A stretch of 64,000 nt of DNA, from NCBI GenBank assembly GCA_016708315.1, contig JADJGC010000005.1, positions 1 through 64,000 of the forward strand. Reading direction: 5' to 3'. The position numbers and the translations under genes were made by a program. Position 1 is the first letter of the stretch. Each line of letters begins with the position of its first letter. The notes under the pieces are model-generated. The model made no database searches. It was not told the origin of the DNA and saw only the letters and a program-made list of their open reading frames with translations. This stretch comes from a bacterium (lineage in GTDB: Bacteria > Zixibacteria > MSB-5A5 > CAIYYT01). This document shows, piece after piece, positions 19,364 through 28,546 of the stretch.

Positions 19364-19724
19364 CTGTATGTAGGGTATACAGTTAGCCCTTCCAGTTTGC
19401 AGTTCGAGAGAACGCCATCCTGCAACAGGCGTTTCTCGGTCGATACTCGCTTGTCGCAAGGCGGGCGCGGGAACATTGCGAATTTTGAGACTTCCGGGAT
19501 ATTCACGGCTTTTGCTACTCCTTCATTAGTCTTGTGGATAGATCACTTTGATCCACGACTCACGCTACTTTGCCGAGTGCGGCAAGATTCATTGCTTCGG
19601 GCAGTACACTGCCCATATGTCCGGTGCGAAGGAACGCCAACTCACGGAAACATGAGTCTTCCTTCTGCACCCAACGTTTAGCGAAATGACTCCAACAGCC
19701 GCACCGCCGTTTCAGATGGTCGCA

Positions 19725-19874
19725 TCATAGAATTCGTCGACCCGAAATTATCCGGACCAACACGGCCACAATGGCAATTACGATAAGAATATGGATAAAT
19801 CCGCTCATCGTATAACCGGTCACCAAGCCGAGAGCCCACAGGACCAACAATACTACAGCTACAGTCCACAACAT
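19725..19874 (-). CDS. Small membrane protein, lmo0937/DUF5670-like, copy 1
   Basis: 49 residues: MLWTVAVVLLVLWALGLVTG, a TMSGFIH turn and a second hydrophobic helix ending in RRIL. This is the layout of the lmo0937-type two-helix membrane proteins. AAAGGAAA stands just before the ATG. Function unknown; the family is common near stress and envelope genes. Confidence 0.7.
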   Translation of the reverse strand: MLWTVAVVLLVLWALGLVTGYTMSGFIHILIVIAIVAVLVRIISGRRIL

Positions 19875-19930
19875 TTGAATTTCCTTTCGATTCACTTGCG
19901 AGCCGCGGTTTCAATCGCGCAGACAAGGTA

Positions 19931-20086
19931 TTAATAATCATTGATTCGACGTCCAGAGACTAGCTGGAGAAAGATCGCCGCGAGTGCGATTACGGGCATC
20001 AAGTGAATAAATCCACTCAACGTAATTCCAGCGACTAGTCCCAAGACCCAGAGAATGAGCAACACGACTCCGATTGTCCAAAGCAT
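19931..20086 (-). CDS. Small membrane protein, lmo0937/DUF5670-like, copy 2
   Basis: 51 residues: MLWTIGVVLLILWVLGLVAG, then TLSGFIH and LVSGRRINDY. It is a clear paralogue of the neighbouring gene at 19725-19874, 56 bp upstream of it on the same strand, with AGGAGA before the ATG. The tandem arrangement suggests local duplication. Confidence 0.7.
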   Translation of the reverse strand: MLWTIGVVLLILWVLGLVAGITLSGFIHLMPVIALAAIFLQLVSGRRINDY

Positions 20087-20239
20087 GTTAATCTCCTTTC
20101 AGTGCTTCGGAGAAACCGCCAACCGGTGATTGTTGCATCGGCCGGCGGCCATCCAAGTAGGTTTTAAATCAAAGTTTTCATGGCTTCGATTCCGTTTCGG
20201 TTAAGTGCGACGTCCAGATCAGTGAAGCTGCTCTTAGAG

Positions 20240-20725
20240 TTACTTCCCGAATGTCCAGCCGACGGTAGCCTTGAAGTCAGGTGCGTCAGCTAAGCCAAGT
20301 TTGCCTTCAACAAAGAAGCGTCCGGACTGGCTTGCAGAGCGACCTTTGCCAATTCCGAATTGCAAGTAGACCCCAAGTTCGGAGTTGCTATGGCCGTGCT
20401 TCGATGAGTAGATCACCGGTCCTACGCCGCCACCGAGGTAAGGCGTCCACACTCCCCAATCATTGCGGAAGCGGTAGTCAAGCTCGAACGTCGGTGCGAT
20501 TGTGGTGACATTCTGGCCGAAACCGATTTCAAGATTTGGCTGCATCATGAAGTTGTTCGATAGATCGCCAAGGTCCATATGGAATCCGACATGGAACTGA
20601 TCAGGATTAACCGTCAGTCCAACTCTTGGTCCAATACCGCGGAAGCCAACCGGGCGTCGGAGACCAAAAGCGGTCATACTCAGCACCAGAGCGAGTATCA
20701 AAGATGTTATGATGATTCTTTTCAT
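20240..20725 (-). CDS. Predicted outer-membrane beta-barrel protein
   Basis: 161 residues with a signal peptide (MKRIIITSLILALVLSMTAFG) and alternating-pattern strands rich in Gly and aromatics (FHVGFHMDLG, PNLEIGFGQN, GVYLQFGIGKG), ending in ATVGWTFGK. An 8-strand-type barrel of the OmpA/OmpW size class is likely. No enzymatic motif was seen. Confidence 0.6.
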   Translation of the reverse strand: MKRIIITSLILALVLSMTAFGLRRPVGFRGIGPRVGLTVNPDQFHVGFHMDLGDLSNNFMMQPNLEIGFGQNVTTIAPTFELDYRFRNDWGVWTPYLGGGVGPVIYSSKHGHSNSELGVYLQFGIGKGRSASQSGRFFVEGKLGLADAPDFKATVGWTFGK

Positions 20726-20761
20726 TCTTGCATTCCTTTACTTATGAGTTTTCGTTTCTAT

Positions 20762-21409
20762 CTATTTAAGAGCGATTTGTTTCGATTGACTTGTGTAGAA
20801 AGTCACTTCCGTGCCAACGCCATGGAAGATGTCCTGCTTGCCGGTTGCGGCAGCTGCACCAGTGCCGGCGGCTGCGCCAGCGGCTGCGCCGATTTCGGTG
20901 CTGCCTTTTCTGTCAATGATTTTGCCGATGATGCCACCGACAATTGCACCGCCGCCGATCAAGGCGACCTGTCTATTTGTGTGCGACGCTTTCTTTTCAA
21001 GAATGGTGTTGGTACCAACGTCGATCCAGCGGCCACTTCCATCCTGTATTGAAGTCAAAGTGAAGTTGAGTTCAGCCGGAGTCTTGAGACGGCCCGACTC
21101 AACAACCTTGTTGAGCGTTCCTTTGGCACTGGCGCCGTCGGCAAACAGAGTGTGTCCGTCGACCATGATTGAACGACTAAGCTGAGCCCGGAAGTCACCG
21201 CCAGTGACATCGACATCAGTGTCGATCGAATCGGTAAGCGTAACGGAGATCGCGGTATTCTCCGGCATGGTGACATACTGAGTTTGCTTCACCGGTTTTT
21301 CGACTACCGGCGCCTTACCGGAAGGCTGTCCGCTGGTGTTGCCGGTGCCGCACGACACAAGGGCGAGCGCGAGCAAGCCGACCAGTGAGAGAATGAAATT
21401 CTTAGACAT
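20762..21409 (-). CDS. Lipoprotein with glycine-zipper segment
   Basis: Start at ATG 21409 (MSKNFILSLVGLLALALVSC, lipobox before GTG). Residues about 40-145 form a soluble domain (YVTMPENTAISVTLTDSIDT) seen in many secreted proteins of this group; residues 155-195 are a glycine-zipper (ALIGGGAIVGGIIGKIID and GAAAGAAAGTGAAAATG). It is probably anchored in the outer membrane. An in-frame extension to 21559 is not used because it would hide the signal peptide. Confidence 0.65.
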   Translation of the reverse strand: MSKNFILSLVGLLALALVSCGTGNTSGQPSGKAPVVEKPVKQTQYVTMPENTAISVTLTDSIDTDVDVTGGDFRAQLSRSIMVDGHTLFADGASAKGTLNKVVESGRLKTPAELNFTLTSIQDGSGRWIDVGTNTILEKKASHTNRQVALIGGGAIVGGIIGKIIDRKGSTEIGAAAGAAAGTGAAAATGKQDIFHGVGTEVTFYTSQSKQIALK

Positions 21410-21470
21410 GTTTACTCCTGAGTGAAATGGTGATTGAATTACTGTTTCGATATTACTTTCCATACCCGTT

Positions 21471-22322
21471 CTATTCCTCCTCACTCCGCCTGTGCACAAG
21501 GCGTACCTGCTCCATGCACGACATGGTGGCGAGACTCTCTCTAAAGAGTTTGCGGCCACGAGGAAGATTGGATTTTACAGTCGCTAAACGGATGCCGGCG
21601 ATTTGAGCTGTTTCTCCGTGCGAGAAGACTCCGAGCATCGACAACACCACTAACAGCCTGACATCATCGGGAAGCGCCCTAATGGCTTTTTTGACTTCGT
21701 TGCTGCTCAAACCTGAAAGCGTGGATTCGTCGGGGACACTCGTTTGCGGTGGGTAATCAGACTGGCGCTTGGGTTGAAAATCATCAAATGCGGCTGCACT
21801 GTTAAGCGCGATGCTGAGTCGTGGTGAATGAGACGACAAAGAGCCGTTCTCACTCATCGGTGTCGTGAACCGTCTTCGCGGTCTAAAGTCCTCGGTTTCG
21901 CTCGCAATATTGATTGCGGCATTCATGCTGATGGGCATGGTTTTGCCGGAATCATCAAGTCGCGGCTGAATCGCCGGCCGCGAAGCTGAACTGTACCCTT
22001 CAGGCCAATAGGCTGCATTGAGCGACTCAATCAATCCGGGGAATGGTCGGAACTTGTTGATGTAGGCTTTAGCCAAGATTCTAAAGAGCCAAACACGGCG
22101 GTTCGCCCAGGGCTGAAGTTCATCCCACGATTTATATGCCGCGCAAAGTGACTCCTGTACAAGTTCTCGCGCTTGGACGTCGGTACCGACGAGACATGAA
22201 GCTGTGCGATACATATCCTCGAGTTGAGTCAACGCGTGTTCTTCAAAATCACGCATCTTCTCGCCACACTGAGTTTCGTCATCGTTCTGGCGAGTCAGTT
22301 TTGGTGCGATGTTGTTTTTCAT
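21471..22322 (-). CDS. ECF-sigma-like factor, second of a coupled pair
   Basis: 283 residues. Region 2-like sequence (VGTDVQARELVQESLCAAYK, WLFRILAKAYINKFRP) is followed by an unusually long linker of about 110 residues (SSASRPAIQPRLD ... PPQTSVPDE) and a region 4-like helix-turn-helix (AQIAGIRLATVKSNLPRGRK). The linker is far longer than in normal ECF factors. The ATG overlaps the stop of the preceding sigma-like gene by 4 nt. No anti-sigma gene is visible next to it. Confidence 0.65.
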   Translation of the reverse strand: MKNNIAPKLTRQNDDETQCGEKMRDFEEHALTQLEDMYRTASCLVGTDVQARELVQESLCAAYKSWDELQPWANRRVWLFRILAKAYINKFRPFPGLIESLNAAYWPEGYSSASRPAIQPRLDDSGKTMPISMNAAINIASETEDFRPRRRFTTPMSENGSLSSHSPRLSIALNSAAAFDDFQPKRQSDYPPQTSVPDESTLSGLSSNEVKKAIRALPDDVRLLVVLSMLGVFSHGETAQIAGIRLATVKSNLPRGRKLFRESLATMSCMEQVRLVHRRSEEE

Positions 22323-22918
22323 GCGCTTGCCGACTCCTGGTCTGATTCCTCTTTGAACTCTTCCTTGCCCATCAGATGTGCATAAAGCTCTTCGCGCAAA
22401 AATGTGCGGCCGCGATTGAGCAACGTTTCAACCTTCTGCGGCTCGACTCCTGCAAGCTCGGCGATCTCCCGATTGGAGAATCCCTCTAAGCAAGACAAGA
22501 TCATTGCTGAGCGATATACTGCCGGCAGGCAGGCAATAGCTTTGAAGTAATCGAGATCTTCATTCGATTCGCCGGACAGAAAGGACGGCTGGCGGAAGTT
22601 GATTGTCGCATCTGGAAAAAGGCGATTGTTCTTTATCAGACGGTCATCCACGTTGACGGCTATCGGCGCCTGCGATTTTTGCGCTTGTTGGAATCCATTG
22701 AAGAATCGCCGGGTGAGAATTTTGTGTATCCAGATCCTGCGGCTTTCGTCAGGCGTCCGATTTTCCCAAGACTCGAATGCTTCTTTAAGTGCGTCGCGCA
22801 TCAGGCTGGACGCATCGCTGCCATTCTTGGTCAGCCATAACGAGAATTGCAGGAGGATTTCAAGGTCCGGTAAGACTTCGGTCTTGAATGTCAATCGATT
22901 CTCACTGTTGTTCATCAT
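22319..22918 (-). CDS. ECF-sigma-like factor, first of a coupled pair
   Basis: About 200 residues from ATG 22918 (MMNNSENRLTFKTEVLPD). Region 2-like helices (SLMRDALKEAFESWE, RIWIHKILTRRFFNGFQ) and a region 4 helix-turn-helix (EIAELAGVEPQKVETLLNRG). LPAVYRSAMILSCLEGFSNR is typical ECF region 4. It ends in a 4-nt overlap with the following sigma-like gene, so the two are made together. Confidence 0.65.
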   Translation of the reverse strand: MMNNSENRLTFKTEVLPDLEILLQFSLWLTKNGSDASSLMRDALKEAFESWENRTPDESRRIWIHKILTRRFFNGFQQAQKSQAPIAVNVDDRLIKNNRLFPDATINFRQPSFLSGESNEDLDYFKAIACLPAVYRSAMILSCLEGFSNREIAELAGVEPQKVETLLNRGRTFLREELYAHLMGKEEFKEESDQESASA

Positions 22919-23086
22919 TAGGCGATACCTCAACTTTCGTCCGTGGCGATGTTCGGACTTCTTCGCTATCGAGCGAGCATTTGGATTCGAACTACATTCG
23001 AGAATCCAATTACTCATGCGGCCCCGCATTAGATCCGTCTGCTTCGAAAGGTTGTTGTGCTTCCGGGAGTGGTCTTTGCTTCTGTA

Positions 23087-23851
23087 CTAACTACGACAAA
23101 TACTAATTGAGATTCTATAGCTCGTGGGGTTGAAAAGGGAGCTAACCCAATGGGATGAGGAGAAAGCGGAATCGATTAGCGTCGCTTGGACTTTGGCTTT
23201 CGCTTTGCGGTCACCAAAGGCGGGATCGAGGGATTCCAGACGAGTGTGAAGCGCAAGTTTATCGAGAATGTTTCGTTGATGTCCCTTTACAGTGAAGACG
23301 GCAATTTTGAGTTTGCGGGCAATCGCCGCGATGCTCTTTGCCTCCGCCAACAGGACGACGACTTCCAATTCGCGTTTAGTCAATTTGACCGAATCTATCA
23401 CCTGTTGCGTTTTGCCTTCCTGAATCGCGCTTTCCACAACCCGAGAGAAAAGCGAATCCGCCTCTGTTGGCGGCAGGACCTTAACGCCTTTAACAACAGT
23501 TCTTATAGTGCGGAGAAAATCAGCAACCGTTGCGTCTTTGGGAACAAATCCCGACACGCCGGCTTTGATAAACTCGCCCACTTCCGTTTGTGTAGGAATC
23601 AAATCCATGACAATGACCTCCGTTCGCGGCAGCAATTTCTTGATTAGTGCCACTACTTTTAGACTGTTTTGACTTTTGAGACCGATGTCGAGGAGCACAA
23701 CGTCCGGTACCAGTGCCTCGGCTTTCGCAATGGCGCTTCGGTTGCCGGCTGCAGACACAGCTATAATGTCGGCCTGGTCGTTAAGTAACGCAGCCGTCTC
23801 CTCGCGCAGGAAACGATTGTCTTCGATCAGAAGGATCTTTATTCGTTTCAT
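23087..23851 (-). CDS. NarL-type response regulator, copy 1
   Basis: 254 residues: receiver domain (KILLIEDNRFLREE, phosphoacceptor Asp in VVLLDIGLK, Lys in VPKDAT) and a LuxR helix-turn-helix (LTKRELEVVVLLAEAKSIAA ... VFTVKGHQRNIL). The usual Thr/Ser at the end of beta-4 is Asp (VIVMDLIP). The last 45 residues after LALHTRLES do not resemble the paralogue at 24019-24729 and may result from a frameshift. No sensor kinase is adjacent. Confidence 0.8.
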   Translation of the reverse strand: MKRIKILLIEDNRFLREETAALLNDQADIIAVSAAGNRSAIAKAEALVPDVVLLDIGLKSQNSLKVVALIKKLLPRTEVIVMDLIPTQTEVGEFIKAGVSGFVPKDATVADFLRTIRTVVKGVKVLPPTEADSLFSRVVESAIQEGKTQQVIDSVKLTKRELEVVVLLAEAKSIAAIARKLKIAVFTVKGHQRNILDKLALHTRLESLDPAFGDRKAKAKVQATLIDSAFSSSHWVSSLFNPTSYRISISICRS

Positions 23852-24018
23852 CGATCATCAATTCTTTCACCATAGTGATCAAGGATCTTTCAAAGTCAGG
23901 TGAACTTGGCCGAAAAAGATCAGAACAATGGCATATGTCTATTTAGGCATACGGCACGTATCGGTGGAAATCAACTGTTCTTAGGATTGATAATGTAGTT
24001 AACTCTTTTGTGGAGTAA

Positions 24019-24729
24019 CTAATCGCCATTATCCGACGATAGGGACGGACTCTTTCTTTCCATCCCGCGCGTATGGGCGTATGTGGCTAATTCGAGGCGG
24101 GAATGCAGAGCCAATTTTTCCAGAATATTATGTACATGGCTCTTGACCGTGTAGACGGCAATATTCAGTTCGCTGGAGATCTCCTTATTGCTTTTCCCGG
24201 CGGCTATGTGAACAATGACATCCTGTTCGCGGCTGGTCATCTTGACGGAATTTAACAACTTCTCCGTTTTACCCGACTGAATTGCGTGATCGACAATCTG
24301 CGAAAACAGGGAGCTGGTCATCAGCGGGGGGAGAATCTTGACGCCCTTCGCGACTGATCTGATTGTATGCAGGAAATCACGAAGTGTGGCATCTTTGAGG
24401 ATGAAACCGGCAACACCGGCACGAACAAATTCAGCAACCTCCGCATGTGCCGGCACCAGATCCATGACAACGACGTGAGTTGAAGGAAACTGCTTCTTTA
24501 TCACGCCGACTGCCACAAGACTATTCTGGTTCTTCAGCCCCATATCGAGCAGCACGACATCCGGATTCAGCTCTTTTGCTTTTTCGATGGTGTCGCCCTT
24601 GCCGGAAGACGCGAGCACTTTCATGTCGGCCTCGGCATTTAACATCTTTGTAATACCTTCTCGAAGAAGGCGATTGTCTTCTATGAGTAGAACACGAATT
24701 TTAGGCACGCGTGTGTTCTCCGCACTCAC
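24019..24729 (-). CDS. NarL-type response regulator, copy 2
   Basis: 236 residues, paralogue of the next gene downstream (receiver VLLIEDNRLLREG, Asp in VVLLDMGLK, Lys in ILKDAT; LuxR part MTSREQDVIVHIAAGKSNKE ... YTVKSHVHNILEKLALHSRL). It has the same Thr-to-Asp change in VVVMDLVP. Orphan, with no kinase nearby; the GAF-PAS-LuxR gene and the histidine kinase at 52417 are distant candidates for the same network. Confidence 0.85.
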   Translation of the reverse strand: MSAENTRVPKIRVLLIEDNRLLREGITKMLNAEADMKVLASSGKGDTIEKAKELNPDVVLLDMGLKNQNSLVAVGVIKKQFPSTHVVVMDLVPAHAEVAEFVRAGVAGFILKDATLRDFLHTIRSVAKGVKILPPLMTSSLFSQIVDHAIQSGKTEKLLNSVKMTSREQDVIVHIAAGKSNKEISSELNIAVYTVKSHVHNILEKLALHSRLELATYAHTRGMERKSPSLSSDNGD

Positions 24730-24745
24730 TTAGATGACTCGTCAT

Positions 24746-24773
24746 TAATTGTAGTATAGTAAATCTACAATTA
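24746..24773. promoter_or_regulatory. Perfect 9-bp inverted repeat upstream of response regulator
   Basis: TAATTGTAG (24746-24754) and CTACAATTA (24765-24773) with a 10-bp AT-rich centre lie 17-44 bp before the start of the minus-strand regulator, where a promoter or operator would be. Autoregulation is a reasonable guess. Confidence 0.5.
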
Positions 24774-24838
24774 GTCTTCAAGCAACAAATTGATGCCAAA
24801 TTGCCACATACCCTTGATGCTGTCGAGTTACTCACGTT

Positions 24839-24856
24839 AAGTAAGTACGCTTACTT
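24839..24856. promoter_or_regulatory. Palindrome AAGTAAG-TACG-CTTACTT
   Basis: A near-perfect 18-bp dyad in the 454-bp gap between two divergent genes. It may be a regulator binding site serving either side. The remainder of 24774-25183 shows no gene. Confidence 0.4.
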
Positions 24857-25183
24857 GATGCAGTTTGTTGGCAAAGAACATATTACTGCGAACCGGAAAC
24901 GGCGCGATTTAACATTCTGCAAGACGATAAGTCCAACTCGATGGTCTCTTTAGCTCTGCCTCCCTGATTCACTACTCGTTTGAATATTGACGATAGTCGA
25001 TACGTTGCCTTGGAGGGGTTAGTTCCTATTTCAACCTTTTGGACGATTGCGCGCTTTGCGATTCGCAGTATTGTAAGATGACATAATCTCGGTCGTCTAC
25101 CAGGTAAGGTCTTTATGCAAGGCCTGACTTGCAGAGCGAGCCATCTTGGTAGTTAAGCGATCGAAAGATAGGAGAATTCAATT

Positions 25184-27445
25184 TTGCAGAATGATTCAGT
25201 GAGTTCAATAATAAAGCGTATCGCATTCATCGGTAATTATTCTCCGCGCCGTTGCGGTATAGCGACATTTACCACCGATCTGTGCGAAGCGATCGCCGCT
25301 GACAATGAAGACACGACCTGTATTGCGCTTCCCGTCAACGACAATAGTCATGGGTACGAATATCCTGGTCGTGTTCGGTTCGAACTGATAGAGCGGGATA
25401 TCGACTCGTATCGCCGCGCCGCCGACTTCCTGAACATCAATGACGTGAATCTTGTCTGCCTGCAACACGAATATGGTATTTATGGAGGCAAAGCAGGCAG
25501 TCACATTCTGGCTTTGTTGCGGGAGTTGCGCATGCCGATTGTAACGACGCTGCACACGATCTTAACTGATCCGGATGCCGACCAGCGGCGGGTTCTTGAG
25601 GAAGTCGCAAAGCTATCGGATCGGCTCGTTGTCATGAGTCACCGGGGCAAAGAGTATTTGTCCAGCATCTACAATGTCTCACCGGATAAGGTCGACTTCA
25701 TCCCTCATGGCATTCCTGACGTTCCCTTTGTTGACCCGAGTTTCCACAAGGACCTATTCGGCGTCGAAGGAAAAATGGTCCTGCTTAGTTTTGGACTGCT
25801 TTCTTCAAGCAAAGGAATTGAGAATGTTATCGAGGCACTGCCGGCAATACTGGCGGTGCATCCGAACGTGGTATATATGGTACTGGGTGAAACCCATCCT
25901 CATGTGAAAGAAGTTGATGGCGAGGCGTACCGGCTCTCGCTCCAATGGCTGGCTCGCGAGCGAGGCGTGGAAGCCAATGTCATATTTCATAATCGGTTCG
26001 TCAGTTTGGAAGAGCTGATTGAATTCATCGGAGCTGCGGATATCTACATTACTCCCTATCTCAATCAAGCGCAGATCACCTCGGGTACACTCGCATACAC
26101 CCTTGGCGCCGGAAAGGCAGTCATATCGACACCGTATTGGTACGCCGAAGAATTATTGGCAGAGGAGCGCGGTGTTCTGGTGCCGTTTCGCGACCCGCCG
26201 GCAATCGCAAGAGAAGTCATCAACTTGCTGAACGACGAAGCGGCGCGTCATGCGATGCGAAAGCGCGCCTATATGTTCGGCAGAGAGATGACCTGGCCGC
26301 AAGTGGCGCAGCGCTACCGCGAGACATTTGAACACGCCCGCGCGGGTCGTCGCCATTTCAGCAGACCCGGCTTTACAGTCAAGGCCCTTGATAAGCATCC
26401 CGGTGAACTCCCGACATTGAGGCTCGATCACCTGCGAAACATGACGGACGAGACCGGCATCTTGCAGCACGCCATCTTCACGATACCAAATTACCACGAA
26501 GGCTACACCACCGATGACAACGCTCGTGCCCTCATCGTGAGTGCCCTATTGGAAGATGTCGTTAATCCGGAAGCATTCGAGCTGGCATCGCGATACCTTG
26601 CGTTTGTCTGGTACGCTTATAATGCCGAGACAGGGCGCTTTCGTAACTTCATGACGTATCAGCGAACGTGGCTGGAAGTGACCGGTTCGGAAGACAGCCA
26701 TGGCCGTGCATTATGGGCTCTCGGAACGGTGTTGGGCCGCTCGCGAGCCAAGGCGTTGCAGAGTATGGCGGGTTGGTTATTTGAGAAAGCCGTGCCGGCG
26801 ATTCTCGACACTACAAGTCCTCGAGCTTGGGCTTTTGCGCTGATCGGCATCCATGAATACTTGCGGCGCTTCGCCGGAGACCGTCGCGCCGGACAGGTTC
26901 AAGTGGAGCTATCGCATCGGCTGATGGATTTGTACAAACGCTGTCGTACCGACGATTGGCGTTGGTACGAAGACGGACTTACGTACTGTAATGCAGTTCT
27001 GCCACATGCCTCACTGATTTGCGGACATTCGATTCAGAATAGGGAGATGATAGAAGTTGGACTCGAGTCCTTGACGTGGTTGGCAGACGTTCAGCGCGCC
27101 ACCAAAGGCGGGCATTTCGTTCCAATCGGATCCAACGGTTTCTACCGCAAAGGCGGTGAGCGGGCGCGTTTCGACCAGCAGCCAGTGGAGGGTCAGGCCA
27201 TGGTATCGGCTTGCATTGAGGCATACCGAATTACTTTGGACGATAAGTGGCGCAAGGAAGCGCAACGCGCCTTCGAATGGTTCTTGGGGCGCAACGACCT
27301 AAATCTATCAATCTACGATCCAACAACCGGCGGTTGTCGCGATGGTTTACATCCCGATCGACCGAATGAAAATCTCGGCGCGGAATCGACTCTTGCATTC
27401 CTCCAGTCTCTGCTGGAATTGCGCTTAGCAGAGAACACCCTTTAA
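25184..27445 (+). CDS. GT4 glycosyltransferase with C-terminal helical-barrel domain
   Basis: TTG start at 25184 with GGAG 8 nt before it; a GTG at 25199 is the alternative. Residues 1-400 are a GT-B glycosyltransferase of family 4 (NYSPRRCGIATFTTDL, FIPHGIPDVPF, LSFGLLSSSKGIENVIEALP, ITPYLNQAQITSGTLAYTLG). Residues 400-753 form an alpha-helical toroid-like domain (EGYTTDDNARALIVSALL, GSEDSHGRALWALG, PVEGQAMVSACIEAY) like glycan-processing proteins. The next gene, a GH130 phosphorylase, follows after 21 nt, which points to synthesis or turnover of a mannose-type or related oligosaccharide. The substrate cannot be read from sequence. Confidence 0.8.
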   Translation: MQNDSVSSIIKRIAFIGNYSPRRCGIATFTTDLCEAIAADNEDTTCIALPVNDNSHGYEYPGRVRFELIERDIDSYRRAADFLNINDVNLVCLQHEYGIYGGKAGSHILALLRELRMPIVTTLHTILTDPDADQRRVLEEVAKLSDRLVVMSHRGKEYLSSIYNVSPDKVDFIPHGIPDVPFVDPSFHKDLFGVEGKMVLLSFGLLSSSKGIENVIEALPAILAVHPNVVYMVLGETHPHVKEVDGEAYRLSLQWLARERGVEANVIFHNRFVSLEELIEFIGAADIYITPYLNQAQITSGTLAYTLGAGKAVISTPYWYAEELLAEERGVLVPFRDPPAIAREVINLLNDEAARHAMRKRAYMFGREMTWPQVAQRYRETFEHARAGRRHFSRPGFTVKALDKHPGELPTLRLDHLRNMTDETGILQHAIFTIPNYHEGYTTDDNARALIVSALLEDVVNPEAFELASRYLAFVWYAYNAETGRFRNFMTYQRTWLEVTGSEDSHGRALWALGTVLGRSRAKALQSMAGWLFEKAVPAILDTTSPRAWAFALIGIHEYLRRFAGDRRAGQVQVELSHRLMDLYKRCRTDDWRWYEDGLTYCNAVLPHASLICGHSIQNREMIEVGLESLTWLADVQRATKGGHFVPIGSNGFYRKGGERARFDQQPVEGQAMVSACIEAYRITLDDKWRKEAQRAFEWFLGRNDLNLSIYDPTTGGCRDGLHPDRPNENLGAESTLAFLQSLLELRLAENTL

Positions 27446-27466
27446 TACTGCGGAGACGAGACTTTA

Positions 27467-28408
27467 ATGAGCAACACACATCCTGAACTATTGCAACGAC
27501 ACAAACTCAATCCAATCTTAACCGCAGCTAATTGGCCATATCCAATCAACAGCGTGTTTAATCCAGGCGCCACGTTACTTCCCAATGGAGAGACGCTGCT
27601 ATTGTGCCGTGTCGAGGATCGCCGCGGTCTGTCACATCTTTGTGCAGCTCGTTCAGCCAACGGAGTGGACGGTTGGCGAATTGATCCAGAACCGACGATG
27701 GCGTCGGATCCGGAAAATTATCCCGAAGAGATTTGGGGAATTGAGGATCCGCGGATTACCTTTGTTCCGGAATTGAATCAGTACATAGTGGTCTACACCG
27801 CCTTCACGCGCGATGGCCCGGGCGTTGCTCTGGCTACTACCGATGATTTCCATAGTTTCAAACGTTACGGGGTTATCATGCCTCCGGACGACAAGGACGC
27901 TACCTTGTTGCCGCACCGCATCGACGGCCGCTGGGCGCTGATCCATCGACCGGTTAGTTCGCCGCGGGCTCATATGTGGATTTCATATTCTCCTGATCTG
28001 ATTCACTGGGGGGATCACAAGATAATGATGGAGGCTCGCCGCGGTGGATGGTGGGATGCCAACAAGATCGGCCTATCACCGCCGCCGATCGAAACTCCGA
28101 AGGGGTGGCTGGTGCTGTACCATGGCGTGAGGCATACAGCGGCGGGAGCAATCTATCGACTCGGCTTGGCACTGTTCGATTTGAAAAAACCCGAACTGTG
28201 TCTCAAGCGAGGCGGCCAGTGGATCTTCGGCCCGGAACAACCGTACGAACTTCACGGCGACGTCGGCAACGTGGTGTTCCCTTGCGGTTACACGATTCTC
28301 AGCGACGGCGACACTGTTCACTTTTATTATGGCGCAGCGGATACGAGCATTGCACTGGCAACAGGCAGTATATCAGCCATGTTGGAATGGTTGGAGAACG
28401 ACTCGTGA
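27467..28408 (+). CDS. GH130 family glycoside phosphorylase
   Basis: 313 residues of the five-bladed beta-propeller GH130 fold: NPGATLLPNGETLLLCRVED, the hallmark WGIEDPRITFV, then LPHRIDGRWALIHRP, WISYSPDLIHW and GWLVLYHGV. Family members phosphorolyse beta-mannosides, usually releasing mannose-1-phosphate. No signal peptide, so it is cytoplasmic. It is coupled to the upstream GT4 gene. Confidence 0.85.
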   Translation: MSNTHPELLQRHKLNPILTAANWPYPINSVFNPGATLLPNGETLLLCRVEDRRGLSHLCAARSANGVDGWRIDPEPTMASDPENYPEEIWGIEDPRITFVPELNQYIVVYTAFTRDGPGVALATTDDFHSFKRYGVIMPPDDKDATLLPHRIDGRWALIHRPVSSPRAHMWISYSPDLIHWGDHKIMMEARRGGWWDANKIGLSPPPIETPKGWLVLYHGVRHTAAGAIYRLGLALFDLKKPELCLKRGGQWIFGPEQPYELHGDVGNVVFPCGYTILSDGDTVHFYYGAADTSIALATGSISAMLEWLENDS

Positions 28409-28546
28409 CATGAATGGTAGAGTCGCGCGACGATTCGCTAAACAATTGCGGTACAAGTGAATCAGTGCAAACAAACGCGGAATTCATGAACTTAGATCGA
28501 CTTTCTCCTCGCTTTCAATTGTAACACTTATAGGAAGGAGGATTCT

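Noticed and set aside
19306..19681. Overlapping frames on both strands in the gap after rrf2
   Set aside because: They cover hairpins, lack ribosome sites and show no family similarity.
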